From assembly GCA_947846985.1 (NCBI GenBank), contig CANTUZ010000011.1:26475089-26539088 (forward strand): 64,000 nt of DNA, read 5' to 3'. Origin of the DNA: Fratercula arctica. Its lineage: Eukaryota; Chordata; Aves; Charadriiformes; Alcidae. The translations under genes and the position numbers were made by a program. Below the pieces are notes generated by a model. The model saw only the letters and a list, made by a program, of their open reading frames with translations, did no database searches and was not told the origin of the DNA. Shown in pieces: positions 1 to 13,062 of the stretch. Position 1 is the stretch's first letter. Every line of letters begins with the position of its first letter.

Positions 1-3000
1 CTCATGCTTCAGGGCATAAATTGATTGCTTGAAGGGGCTATGGAGGTTTTTCTTTTTTTCCCACCGAGTACATGATTTCACAACTGACTAAGTGCATTAC
101 AAGGGGAGTGGTTGCTACTGTTGCTAGACAATTGGTCTAATCCGTAATAACAAATATGACACCAAAATACAGTGAGCTGCCTATCTGCTTTGCAAACACT
201 AGTAGATTTAGGATCAAATTCAGGGAAATATTTGGTTCTTATTTTCCAGTTAGTTTCCTGCATTTCTTTCGAAAGAAAGCAGTAAGGTCCGGATTTAAAA
301 AAAAAATCCAACCAAACAAAAAAGCCCCCAAAACCAAACTGTTCCACAAAACTTAGGACCAAGAATCTCACCACGAATCTTAAAGACCCAAGTTAGGCAA
401 GTGAGTTCCTTGATAGGTTCAGATCCAAAGATCAGGATGGAAAACAAGCAATTCATAGAATATCAAGTCACCACGCAGGCTGACCCATGCATCTCCTATG
501 GTCAGCTTGTAAGAACTCACTTTTGAAGACAACCATATGTTTCCATAAGAAGAAAAAAAAAAAAAAAAAAAAAAAAAAGACGTTTTGGTCTCTTTTCTTT
601 GAAAAACGGGCACAGCAAGAGATGAGAGAGCTCAGCTGGGAGTTGGGGATTTAAGTTTAATTCTAAGCTGTACCAGAAAACTCCATACAAGTTTGCACTC
701 TACTCCAGGACAGGTAGAAATTGAGCCCTTTAGAACATATTTCATCAAGCAAAAATTAATTAAAGATTCACTGGACCAAACTTGGAGCACAACTGCACCT
801 CACCTTTATTAGGGCATTTGTGGAAGGAAGGCTTGAGCTCCAGTGGTGCCACAACAGACTAGTCATGCTTTTTCCTTCAACCGTTCACTAAAGATCCTGT
901 CCAGAAAGCTTCTTTTTGAATGAAAATACAATGAAATACAAAAATATAATATAATATAAATTATGTAATTTGTCAAATTTGATGTCGTTGCTTGTTAAGT
1001 GAGACTTTTATCATTCCAGCTTTTAGGTTTGGGTTGGTTTGGTTTGTCGGGGTTCTTGCACTGCACAGCAGTGACATTCCCACACACACCACCTCAAAGC
1101 AGAACTCCGTAGCACAGGTTTCAAGTACATACGTGTATTGAAAGTAGAGATCTCCCACGTCATGTCTAGTTGGCCACTCCACTGTAGACACCTTCTGCTT
1201 TGGTAATCTGCCCAGTTATCTTGTTGGTGTGTACCAGTTTCTGGGATGAAGCTAGAAAAGTGTAAGTCAAACCGAAAGGCTGTGCCTGAACAGCAGGCCA
1301 ACGCATGCCCGGTCATCCACAAGTTCGTTTCTAAAAAAAAAGCAAGTAGCATACTCACAAAAAATGCTATCTGAAAATGTATCTTTGGTCTTTGTGCTGA
1401 GCTGGCACAAAGCCCAGAAAGAGCGAGCCACAATATTTAGAGAAATGGAATAGTGACTCACATCAGACAATGGCATTGATCTCATTCATTTGTGGAAATG
1501 ATTAAAGAAGCCTAGGAATAAAGAATTTCTATTTCCTGAACAATAACTGCTGTCACTGGACAAACCACCAGCAACAAGTTCCCTGCAGTTGTTCTTATTC
1601 TTGCGTAGTGTGGAGGTGGGATACGTGGAACGAAGCCTTCGCCTGGATAACCCGAGAACACAGTCATAGCTTATTCAGTGACGTAGATGAGACGTATCGC
1701 TCACCAACAACTGAATAAAATGCTTTCATTTTGTTTTCTTTCAAGGCCAACTGGCATAATTTGCACAAAATGTCTACTGCCAAACCCCTACATTGATATA
1801 ACACAACCCAATTATCTGTACTCCTCTACACAAAAATAAAACCCAAGTATTTAAAGAAATGGTTTGGGCACACTTTTCCACTGAGAGTCAACCCCGTTTG
1901 GATTATAATAACAGGTAACAGTTACAGAATTATTGTAGCTACCCTTGAAACTGAGCAGTCGCAGTTATGAACTAAACAGCTAGTTCTGAATTACCAGGGA
2001 CCCCCCTCCCAAGTTCTCCAGACACGTGAACAAGTTGATTACTGGGGGATTCATTTGGTTTTCATGAGAGAGGAAGAAATGACACTGATCTCCTAGGACA
2101 GGGACAAACAGTGGTCTTGGCTAATGCTATCATTTATATTCTTCCATTTTTTATGTCCATCTAGTGAACCAGTTTTATTAAAATAACCTACATTAAAGTC
2201 CAAATCAAAAACAACACCCTAGATGGGTTGTTGGTGAACCATTTGGTGCTCCCTGTGTTCCTTTACCAATTTAATCTGACTGGTAGGTGGCAGGGTGTTC
2301 AATAGGTCACCTGCATCAGCAATTTCAGTCCAGACAATTTGCTCCTAAACACTACATGGTATGATACACATTTTCCAATTACATTTCAAACTGCCTTTAA
2401 ATTCTACCAGACAGACAAAGTTATATGAATAATAGAAGGCTTAGGAGACAATAGCATACAAATAACTGCATATTAAAATAATTTATTTTGCACAGTCAAG
2501 CTATAGCAGTTATACACAATTATTAATGCAAGTAGGGAAACAAGTTTGAAAACCAACATACGACTTTTCTAAAAAATATTGGCAATTCTCAGGTAACAGA
2601 GTACATAAATGATTTATCCCTCTTCAATGTCCTTCAGACAAGACATTCAAGGAGAAAAAAATTATTACTGTGAATGCCAGATACAATAATTGGGAAAGCA
2701 CTCTGTAAAAGCAAGCATACTTCTGTCTTACCCTTCAACCTTATGTATATATAAAAAAAAAATTTTAAATGTGTGTGTGTATATGTATATAAAAATTTAT
2801 GTTATGGAAACACAGGAAATTTTATTAAAAATAAGCTTCACTCAGCAAATACTGGAAATACTGTCACTAGGCCAAAGTGATGAGTATAAGTCAAAAATTA
2901 CATTTTTACAAGAAGGAAACTAAGGACTCCCTTTAAAGCCTGGGAATTACCAGAATGGTCAGAATTATACTTGTAAGGTATGAAAATATACCCTAATAGT

Positions 3001-6000
3001 TTCAGTAGACTATGCAGGCAATGCTTAGCATTTTTTTTTTCAGTATCTAAATTAAAAGGATGAATACTTCCAAACCTTTCAAATCAAAACTAACAGTAAA
3101 TGGAGGTCTGCATGACCTTAACCATTTAGTGAGCTGGCTGTAAGCAAACAATACACTTTTTCAGAACGGCCAGCAAATGCAATGTGGTGGAGCAAGGAAT
3201 GCAAGTCAAAGAATTAGGATCCCTATGGAGAATCTATACTCTGAGTGGAACATAAGGGTGAGAGGGATTTCAGAACTATCGGCTGAACCCTATCAGTTTG
3301 GAGGGCTACAAAATCCATAGCTGTATAAGCAGAGGATATTAAGCAGGTATAAAAAGTCTCTATTGGTTTTGTATTTTGTGCTAGTATGTATTTTGGAATT
3401 AAAGCGTCTGGTTCTGCTACCAGCAGCTCAGGATCGAGGGCAAATTATGTATTAGGAGTCGGAAAGGAGCCAGGCAAACAACTGCACCATTGGAAAGTAC
3501 ATCGTCCAGTGAGCGACAAGAGTTCACCAAGTAGCACGTGAAGAGGTGATCAGATCCCAGTCTGTGGTACCAAAGGGAATAGGTGTTCTGTAATCCAGGG
3601 CTCCTCTGTCCAGCTGACAAAGTATAGCAGGATCTAATGACTGGCAGATGAGAAAATTGTTTATTAATTATTTTTTTTTCTAAACAGTGAGTTTAATTAA
3701 CGCTTTGACAAAATTTTCCTATTTGTAGTAAATTATTCATGATGGGCCATTCTAACACTAAGACTACATATTTTTCTTAAAAATACTATTTAGTTCAAGA
3801 AAAAAAAAGATCAAATCAGGAATGTATAATACAAGAAATTCATGTTAGCTGACCACAATGGTTGTACCTCAGCCCTTGCTGATGCCCAGCAGCGACAAAA
3901 GCCCAACTAACCAGGCCAACAGGACCCTGAAACAAACCAAGGCTGTGAAGATGACCTCAAAAGAAGTCCATTAATCCAAGTCCTGTCAGCAAAAAGAACC
4001 CGGTTTTGAGACCCATCTCTCTGTGAAGTGGCTCCAGCTGTAGCAGACTACACAGGTTTATTCTACTCTGCCATCCTCCTGTTCTGTGCATACTAGTTTG
4101 GGTAGATGTTAAATCCAACACTGAGGGCAAAAAATAACAGAGAAAAAAATGCTGTCAAATTCACCTGTGTTTAGATTCATGCAGGTGTGCTATGGTACAT
4201 ACTGATTTAATGATATAGAATTATCATAGTTTTGCTTCAAGTTCAAGCTTAGCTGACTTCCAGTTCCTTGAAGTTAATATAACTGTGACACTTCCCATCA
4301 GCTGAGAATTTATCCTGTATACTTTTCTAAATATATCTATCATCTCTAACAGCTCCCAAATTTCAACTTCGTTGAAACTGCTTTCTCAGTCCTTGTGCCA
4401 TCTGCTTTTTTGCTGGGCTCACATGTGTTTCTCTGGCAGCAACTCTGGAGAACATACTAAAACAGTGAAAAGCACATCAGAAAGTATATTTTTAAAGTTT
4501 CTTGCCTCATTTGGGAGTTAAATGCACTCATATCACAAATGCATAACGATTAAAAAAATAGCAGAAGCCAATATGTCTACATTTGGGTGTAAATTCTCTT
4601 TGCAAAGTATTCACTGACTGCTGACAAAACCAACATCCCGCGCGGTCTGTGAGCACAGCCTAGGATATATTCCACACTCGAAGAGTCGCACTCATCCCTT
4701 ATACAACCACCGAAGAAAGAAATCCCCATGCCAACATTCAGGCTCTGGACAGGAATGCAAGTCAGACATCATTTTGCCATGATGACAGTAATCCCCAATG
4801 TACAAAAGGAACTTTTCTAAAAGGAATTGTTTCTAGAAAGTTATATTCAACCCTCCATCCAAGCTGGGAACACCTGAAGAGTTTATATTTCCCTCACCTT
4901 TGCTAGAACGGGTATCCTTCCCCCGTGCCATCCATGACACACTGAAATGCATTGAAAGGGTTGCATGCTTTCTTGAGAGAGGGAGCAGGAAGAGAGGAGA
5001 CGTTACCATTTGCTTTCAAACCATAAAAAACCCCACAAAACTATTTAAAATTTTACTTCTTTCTATATGACTACATCTCATTCCAACCTATATAGTTACC
5101 TGCTGGATTTATTGGTTAATTTCTCCCCTAATTTGTAGAAGGGACTGTATTTTCTTTTCTTGCAATAGTAGGTATCACCTTATACATTTATGGAAAATGG
5201 ATGATTTTATTCTCCACCCTTATTGCCAAGAGATTTGACTGACTGAAAATAAAGAGAGGGATGTTAAACAACACAACTGCAGCAAAAGTAAAGACAAAAA
5301 AACCTAACACAAACCATTAAAAAAAGGAAATCCTTATAAAATAACCTGCCTATCCAAAGTGGGAGTAAGCAGGGGTGGAAAGACAAAAGAAGACAAAATA
5401 GGTGCAATTTCCTCTAATCTGAGTTTTTGCAGTCATAAAAGTTTTAATTCTACATGAAGGTGCATTTCTTCAGGCACAGCAGTCAAAATATAACGGGGCC
5501 CTTGGGTGGAAAATTAGAATATAAAGGCTATCAACTGCCAATTAATCTTGTGAGGTCAATGGGAAACAGCCAGAATTGCTGTTTCCAGATGGGTGAAAAG
5601 ACGCTGTGGAATTTAATTTATCCTGTTACCAATGCACTCTGGCAGATCTCCGAGCCCACGCTCTCAAAAAAGGAACTGAAAGACGAATGAGTTGGCAAGA
5701 TTCGGGGGTCTTATTGTGTCACCTTCTTATAGTGCCTGGGCTGGAGATGTAAATTCACCCACTAAGTGGATAGGTGGGATGCGTCGTTGGGCAGTTCTTA
5801 TCTGACAATTTAGAATGGCCTGTGATGGCTGTCCTCGCGTGTCCAACGGTGATGCCTTGGTTGTGCTTATTGCATACAGCCCAGGAGAAGCACAAGAGAA
5901 TGACTTGCTGTTGAATAATGTCAGACTGCTAATTTAAACATTAACAGTGCTAGTTAAAAATCTCTAAAAAGCTAGTCACTTTTTAGATTGGGTTATGTAG

Positions 6001-7836
6001 TTAAAGAGAAGACAGTATTGACTTACCATAAACAGTTGAGCACTTTCAATGTTCAACGTTGAAGTATAAAACGGGCTAGCAAGTTGTATTTGTCAAGAGC
6101 AACTGAGCAACAGTAAAATTAAAAATCATGCCTTCAAATAAAAAAAATCACTGAAATCTTCAAAGCAATGGCTGAAGGTGTGAATGCTGTCGCTGTTTCA
6201 TACAGCTTTGTGCTTTGCTGGGAAAAAAAACAAGCGAGAAATATTCGCATTACTGTGTGAAACTCATGTTTTCTCATCAAAAGATGCTACTTGAACTTAA
6301 ATTACTGAGCAAGCTGCAGCCTGTTTGGGGTTGTGGATCTCCAGAGGGAGTTTTGAATGCTGTGACGAACCTGTGCTGGCAAAGCCTCTTTCAAACCACA
6401 GCTGATCTAGATCTGGCCACAGACCACTCAGCCAAGGCTGATTTTAAATACCTCTGTAGTAAAGTTAAGTACAGCAGATAACCCCTGTGGGCACCTATTA
6501 TGGTTACTAACATATTAATTGACTTATGTAGTTAAAAAGTGGAATAGTCTTAAATATGAAATGCTATGTCTTTAAAATGAGTTGTGATGTGTATTAGCTC
6601 ATTACAAATGGCATTAATATAACACTGATAACAGACAATGCTATAGATGAAATAATATATTTTCATGGTTTATGGCAAGTATTTATCCTTCAAGATATAT
6701 GGTTAATTTTTATCCTAAGCATAAATTACCATTCATGACAAGGGAAACTTTGCTTATGTGTTTCCCGGAAAATGCTACTTTGGTCCACCAAAGAAGACAG
6801 GGTTACTGGTGGAAAAGTGAGAGATTTCCACCAGCTCTGTAGGTTGGCAAAAGTATTTCTCAGCTGGAAAGTCAGTGTGAGAAGTTGTGCAAGGCAATGG
6901 AGAAATTAATGTTGCAAGTTCGACTTGCAAACCACCAAAAGGCAAGAGAAAGTAAAACATGGCTTAAACTGTGATGAAGAGGATAAGGAAGGCTTATGGG
7001 TGTTTACGCTGATGAGGTTAGTGGCTTGGATTGTGAACCAAAGAGTGGATAAGATGGATTGCTCTAATGGTGTTGTCTCTATCTCATGTAGGAATGACAA
7101 TGAATAATGGGGCTTTAATTGGCAGCCACCTTTTCACCTGTATTGTATAAATGGTCTCACTTGTGCCTGCTGGAGTTACGGATCCCAAGAAGGGCAAAGA
7201 CAAGCTGAAATTAATTAAAAAAAAAAGGCAACAGAGTAAGAGAAGAGCACATTTTGACTGCTGGTATAAATCAGGAGTAAAGCTAACGAGCAACGGAGTG
7301 ATACCTCTGTGAAACAGGAGCAAATGTGGTCAGAATGAGACCCCTTCTCATTAAGTGAACAAGTCACTTCTGAATCAGGGCAGAAACATAATACTGCCTT
7401 AAATTAAAGCTGCTTGAGAAACAACTTTTGCTATCCAATTGGCACAAGATTTGTTTTGCTCACGGAATAATTTATCAATATTTCTATTGCAGTAATGACT
7501 ACGAGGTCTGGTGTTATATTAGGCTGTGTGCACACTCCTGAGATAACATTCAAAAAGGCAGAAATCAGACAAAGAATGGCACAAATGATGACAATGTAAC
7601 AGGGAATTTCGGCAATCAGGCCATATGCTTCATAGACTAGTGTTCTTTTTTGCATTTTTTTTTTTTTTTAAAAAGATGATGTTTTTTCATCCTTTCATAC
7701 TGTAGCATTATAATGACTGGTTTGGGCTATTTTTTCTAATGGAGGGGAACTAAGGGGACAGGAGGGGAAGGGCTCTTTTGAAGTGAGAAAAAAAAAAAAA
7801 GAAGAGGTTTAAAATGAAGAGGAGTGTGGAGAGAAA
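1..7836. other. AT-rich non-coding stretch, no gene recognised
   Basis: I see no exon, RNA gene or recognisable transposon here. Open frames are all under about 140 codons, lie on both strands and resemble no family I know. Notable content is low-complexity: an A26 run at 553-578, an A+C tract near 295-345, a T+G tract near 1026-1052, and a short GT/TA microsatellite near 2770-2800. A minus-strand open frame at 7431-7655 encodes an uninterrupted hydrophobic stretch, but it has no matching family and no splice or promoter signals, so I do not call it a gene. Confidence 0.6.
553..578 (+). repeat. A26 homopolymer
   Basis: Twenty-six consecutive A residues. Nothing upstream looks like a processed transcript, so I treat it as simple sequence rather than a retroposon tail. 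Confidence 0.9.
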
Positions 7837-8260
7837 AAGTGCGGGGCAGGGGTGGATGATGAGTGAATGCTGGTGCGGACACGGCCTGGGCCAACATCAT
7901 GCTGTCCCACTGCACCCAAGCCTCGCTGGGGGTAGGGGCAGGCCCCAGGCCAGCACCAGGGTGAGATGGTGGGTCAGGACTGGGGCATCCAGAAGGTCCA
8001 GTCTGGATCAGATGAAATCAAGGATAAGACTGGACAAGGCTACCCAGAGGGTGACTCTGAGGTCCACCCTCGGGATGCCCACAGCACAGGTCCAGGGCCC
8101 ACCAGTCAGTGAGGCGGATCCATGGGAGATGGAGCAGGGCACAAACACACGAGTGCCATGTCCCAAACACCTCCTAGGTGCCCAGGGCTGAGCTTCTGGT
8201 TCCTTAGGGAGAAGGTGTGAGGGTGGAGGTCCTGGTGAGTCCGTCTAGGGCAATTAAGCT
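7837..8260. other. GC-rich block of unlike composition
   Basis: About 420 bp, clearly richer in G and C than its AT-rich surroundings, beginning shortly after an A-rich run (about 7788-7800). A plus-strand frame is open from an ATG at 7814 to 8191 (125 codons), but high GC lowers stop frequency and the translation matches no family I recognise. It could be an unidentified transposon fragment, such as an upstream part of a CR1 or an LTR internal region, or simply a GC-rich patch. The family assignment is not supported by anything I can show. Confidence 0.4.
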
Positions 8261-11200
8261 TGTTAGTGCCCTTGGGAGATGGGGTGAAAGAGGATGCACA
8301 GCAAAAGGATAATGGATAAAAATTAACTGACTGATAGAGCAGAAAGGCATTAGCCTCTTGTGTGATGGTGCGGATCTGCACCACAGAGCTGAGTTTCTCA
8401 TTTCAGTTCAGACAATGGCAGAATTTAAGTTTCCTTAATGGGAGCTGGGGGGGGCTGGTTTTTGTCTTCAGAGAACATTTGAGCCTGGGGAAAAAGGAAA
8501 GTCTCTGGGGTCTCCCCCAAGTCTAGGGGAAGCTGTGGGGTTCAGGAGCCCTGATGGACCTCTAGAGGCCACACCGACCAGCCTTGCAGGCAGCTAGGGA
8601 CTTCTTTTCAGGTTTTTTTTCTCTCCTGTTGTTATGGAAACAGCTTGACAAAAGGCTGCTGAGGTTCTGAATCATGGATGTGCAACGAGGGCAGGTAGAT
8701 AGGGGATCACTATGTGTAGTTTCAAAGCTGAATAAAGATGTGGATATTATTTTACATATATATTAAATAAACACAGGTAGTCAAAGCCCTGACATGGAGG
8801 CATTTCAAGGATGGCAATGTCCATAAGGAAGCTTGCTGGTGTGAATTTCTGTAACCACCTGTAGGCTTGTAAGGCATCACTGTGCTGAATGCCAAAGGTC
8901 TTGCCTAAGGAGATACCTGGTTATACCCAGAGACAATTGTATGTGGTGCAAATTTCATTAAGAGATTCCTTATGTTTCTCCAATTAATTTCAAAGCTGAA
9001 ATTGCAGGAGCAAAGACCTGAAGATATAAAACCATGCCAGGATAACAGTGGTGATTTGGAGATAGCAGGAGGTTTGACACCTGAGATAATTCAGCAACTC
9101 TCAGTGCTGCAAGGCTGGAGATAATCATTCCAAGTGTGTTATTTCATCTGGGATAACATGAATGATCCAAGCCACTGCCTCTAATTCCTTACTTGGCAAA
9201 CCAGACTGGTTTTTTTGACCTACCATCCTTTGTATAGTCAATCTGATGCTCTCAGCCTGTGAGCCAAGATAGTTTTCTCGGAGAGACTCAATTACTTCCT
9301 TCAAGAATGAACTTGCAAGAGGCAGCTGTTAGATGCATGCACTCATGTGAACATGCCAGGGAAATGTGTCTGATTGCAAAAAGGTCAAAAGAGATGACTA
9401 GTCCCTCCATGGGCTTTCTATCCCACCTTCTCTGCAGGCCGTCAATGAAAGTAAGCTGCTTTCTGCTTCTCCCCGAAGCACGCTTCGTTCACTCGCTGCT
9501 CGCTCTCTATTTATTCAGCTGCACAATCTGCCTAAGACTATTCAAAGTCTGTAAATCAGACAGCGATATTTAAGGACAGAACAAAACCACCACAAGCCAA
9601 TTCACACAGTCTCCACAGGATGAAAGAGGAAAGACAAATTCTCCAACGCTGTTTCACTAATGAACCTCGCACCTTTGTAGTAAAAGTGAGATTGTCTGCA
9701 GTTCACTCTCCCAATTATATCTTCAGCTCTTTGCTAAAGCTGCTAATCAATGTACCGGTTAATGCCAGCTCTGAATGTTATTCTGTACACGAATATTTGT
9801 CAATTCAGTATTGCCTGTAGAAAAATTTAATTCACACAGGGTGCTGCAAGTTCCGTAGGTAAAAAACCCCAGTCTTTCCAAGTTAGACCATGAGGTATCT
9901 CTGAACCTGGGAACAAAGGAGTAAGTCCAGAAGAGAAACAGTTGCATTGTAGGAAACTTCCTCCCCTGCACTTCCAGGCCTGGGGCACACTGAAATAGAG
10001 TCACTGCTTCTGGTGCCCTCTCCTGGTGCCATAGCATCACGATCTCTGCCATAGCAGTGGAACCACCAGCATGGTCTACTGGTAGTAGACTGACACTAGG
10101 TACTAGTATTTATTTATTAGTGTCTGTGATGATCTCCAGGTTCAAATCAGCAAATCTCATGCACTGTGAGGGAAGGAACTTAAGTAAAGGCAATAGAAGT
10201 GCTTCACCGTGCCATGCCATATCCAGCCAAATGAACAATACTGCAGCGACACACAGGCATACTGTTTGCTTTTGGAAGTACCATAACCATACGTTTAGAC
10301 CCATGAGAGAATCCCAGATTTTTAGCTAACCAATTCTTTTGATCTGAAGCTGGTTTCTTCAAGGCAAGCCTTGCATTTCTCTGCACTGCCTGATGTAGAT
10401 AACATCAAAACCCTTTCCTACTTGTAGGTCTTGTGGAAGGGACTGCTTGTATAAGGATTCCCACAAACAGGAGAAACAGGTTTGCAGTCTGGACTACTGT
10501 CATTGGGGGGTTTCCCAAATAGAACAACCCACATGCGTTAGACCTTTAGTGTAGATGTGAGTGAGAGAGGGATCTTGTGGGCACAAAAGAAATGTAGAGA
10601 AGATCTTTCCTTCACAAAAATTAGATGCTGCCAACTTCTTCGGTCCTTACCTACAGGTACCAAAGCTCTTTCATCCAGCAGTGTTCTCATTCCTGAGAAG
10701 ATAAAAAGATTTGGTGTGATCAGCTAAGAATATTACTGTAACTGCTCAATTCACAAGAAAAGCATTATGATACTGTGGTACAAATGACAGAACAAAAGCT
10801 TGTGATGCATAGACAGCTTTTTATTACCTAACAGTATATCAGAGCTTGAATTTCAGTACAGAAAAAGTGAAGTCTGCTACTCTACTGTCTGTCCCTACCT
10901 TATTGCCTCCGTCTGAAACAGAACTCACATCGTATTTTTCCATCAGGATTTGCTGCTGAAAGTCCATCGGAACTAAACTGAAGGATCTCTCTCTTGAAAG
11001 CGCACTTCTCGGAGCAGGCAGCAGCTTGGAGAAAAGATTATTTTGCAGGAGCAAGATTGCACTAATTGGAGAAATCGGTGTTTCAGCTGCTGCTACTTTG
11101 GAGTACTGGAATGAATTAAAACAAATGAAGCTGACATTATATAGGCATTGAGGAAAAGTACCAAATACTGGGAAAGCAGAGCTGTGAGCATGCTGAGGAG

Positions 11201-12869
11201 GTCTTTTATTAATGTACAGTATTTTATAATTTCATAGCTGTTTGTTTTGTTTCACTGATTGCACAAAGTGACCTGAGTCTTTCTACGGCGTGTCTGTAGG
11301 ATACAGAAGAAACATCCCACAGCCAATGGGCAGCAAATACCGAGGGACACGCAACCACTCGGCAGGTCAGTGAGACACCTGGAAGAGAAGAGAGTCCCAT
11401 CCCGTCGCCTCCCCACAGCTCATGCTGCCTCCTCAAGTCTTCCTCACACAAACTCACCCCCCAGTTTCCATGGGGAAGTCTCTTCAACATGAACACGTAT
11501 CATCTATTTCCTGGTTTTTTTCTACTTTAGGGAGCCTCCTGTGCACCAGCCAGTAGACATAACAACAGCCTCTAGTTTACAGCTGCACTGACAAAAGCTA
11601 TTTGAATGCAGAAAATAAAGAAATTGGCAAAGGAGAAAGACAAGATGATACAGGGCATTATTCCCTTCCACAGGGCTCTACAAGGCCATGAATACTAGGT
11701 AGCATTTTCTAACAAATACATAGTTTTGCCTTTATTAATGGGACTAAACCCAAAACAGATACACAAACTAGTGTTGCATGTAAAATGGTTTTTCTATTTA
11801 AAGTAAATTCTGTGTGAGCATTTTTCAGAAAATGCTGATAAAATAAAAATGTCCTCAGGGAACCATATACCACTTCTTCAGCTGCTCGTTATACAGCTTG
11901 CTCTAACAGTTCATCATACTGAATTTCCTATCCCAGGTGCCGATGAGGACAGAAACATTTTTACCAAAAACCAACTGTTTGGAAAATTTTCTGGGCACTG
12001 AATTTATCAGTGTGCAACATTTGGGAGACTTAGTGAGGTAAAGGCAGGACTAGATCCAAGTAAGTTGAAAGGTGTTACATGAAAATATTCAGAGCATAAA
12101 TCGTTAATTGGGTAGGGGAGAGGTGCTGTTCTTGGGCATTCTTGCTTATAATCTTTCATTTACATAGTGGAATAGTCTTCAAAATAGGGATTATCATAAT
12201 GTCTGAATGCCTAATTGAAAGAAGGTGCTGTGGTTAACTCAGGAACTGCTTAATTTCAAACCCCTTATCATCCCTAAATGTGAATCCACATTTAAACATG
12301 GAGGAAAAATACATGGTGTATTCAGGAACAAACAAAGGTATTGTCTGACATAAGGAGCTTATGTAAATGTAGGATGGCAGAGCTCCTTTTTTCAGTAAAC
12401 CTTTCAAATACCTCCATAAATCATGAAGAACAAAAAAATCTTTCTTTTAAGGAGGTTTGCAATGGGATTTCACCTGCCCGGGACTGATGAGGGACAGCAC
12501 TGTTCAGGGGGAAAAAAGAGCTTTGCTAGCATCTTCCTAAGCAGAAAATTGCAAATAAATAACTTTTTTTGTGTCCATGTGCTTGTGTGTGAAGGCTTCC
12601 ATTATGTATCCACTGACAGTTCCCTAATTTTAAAACAAAGGTGACATTATGCAGGGATGGATCACCTGCAGTAGTGTTTTACATCCTTTCAGTCCCCCTT
12701 TACAAGCCAGTAGATTTATTTTTGCTTTTAAAGGCACAGAGTATATTTAAAAAAAATAAAATTAAATTAAAAGGTGCTTGTACTACTGTGTCTTAAGAAG
12801 ATGTTTTATGTGATACAGTGGATAAATGCAGGATCAGAAACAGTGGATATTTCTGTTCTACCCAGTGCA
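8261..12869. other. Non-coding stretch, nothing recognised
   Basis: Ordinary mixed-composition sequence. Short open frames occur on both strands without splice context, codon pattern or family resemblance. I see no recognisable repeat, RNA gene or regulatory architecture. Confidence 0.55.
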
Positions 12870-13062
12870 GTCATTGTCCTGCCATATAATCTCAGCAAAT
12901 TACTTCACCTCCTTCTTTCTCTCCTACTATTCTTACTTTTTAATTTTCCATTTAGACTGGAAGCACTTTGGAGAAGAAACTGTCTCCTACCACACATCTA
13001 TAGAGGTCTTTAGTTCACAATGTTCTGCTCTCAGTTGTTCTTGGAAGACCAACAATTATAAT
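12870..13062 (+). mobile_element. Ancient MIR/L2-type SINE remnant (probable)
   Basis: From 12886 the sequence follows the MIR core order: a stretch resembling the 'trailing CAAATTACTTCACCTC' part of the core near 12895-12910, a pyrimidine-rich segment, then TAGACTGGAAGCACTTTGGA at 12953-12972, which resembles the L2-derived 3' tail (TAGACTGTAAGCTC...). It is followed by a CTGTCTCCTAC-like segment. These elements are non-autonomous tRNA-derived SINEs mobilised by L2-type LINEs and long extinct in birds. The copy is heavily diverged. The assignment rests on my memory of the consensus, not an alignment. Confidence 0.5.
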
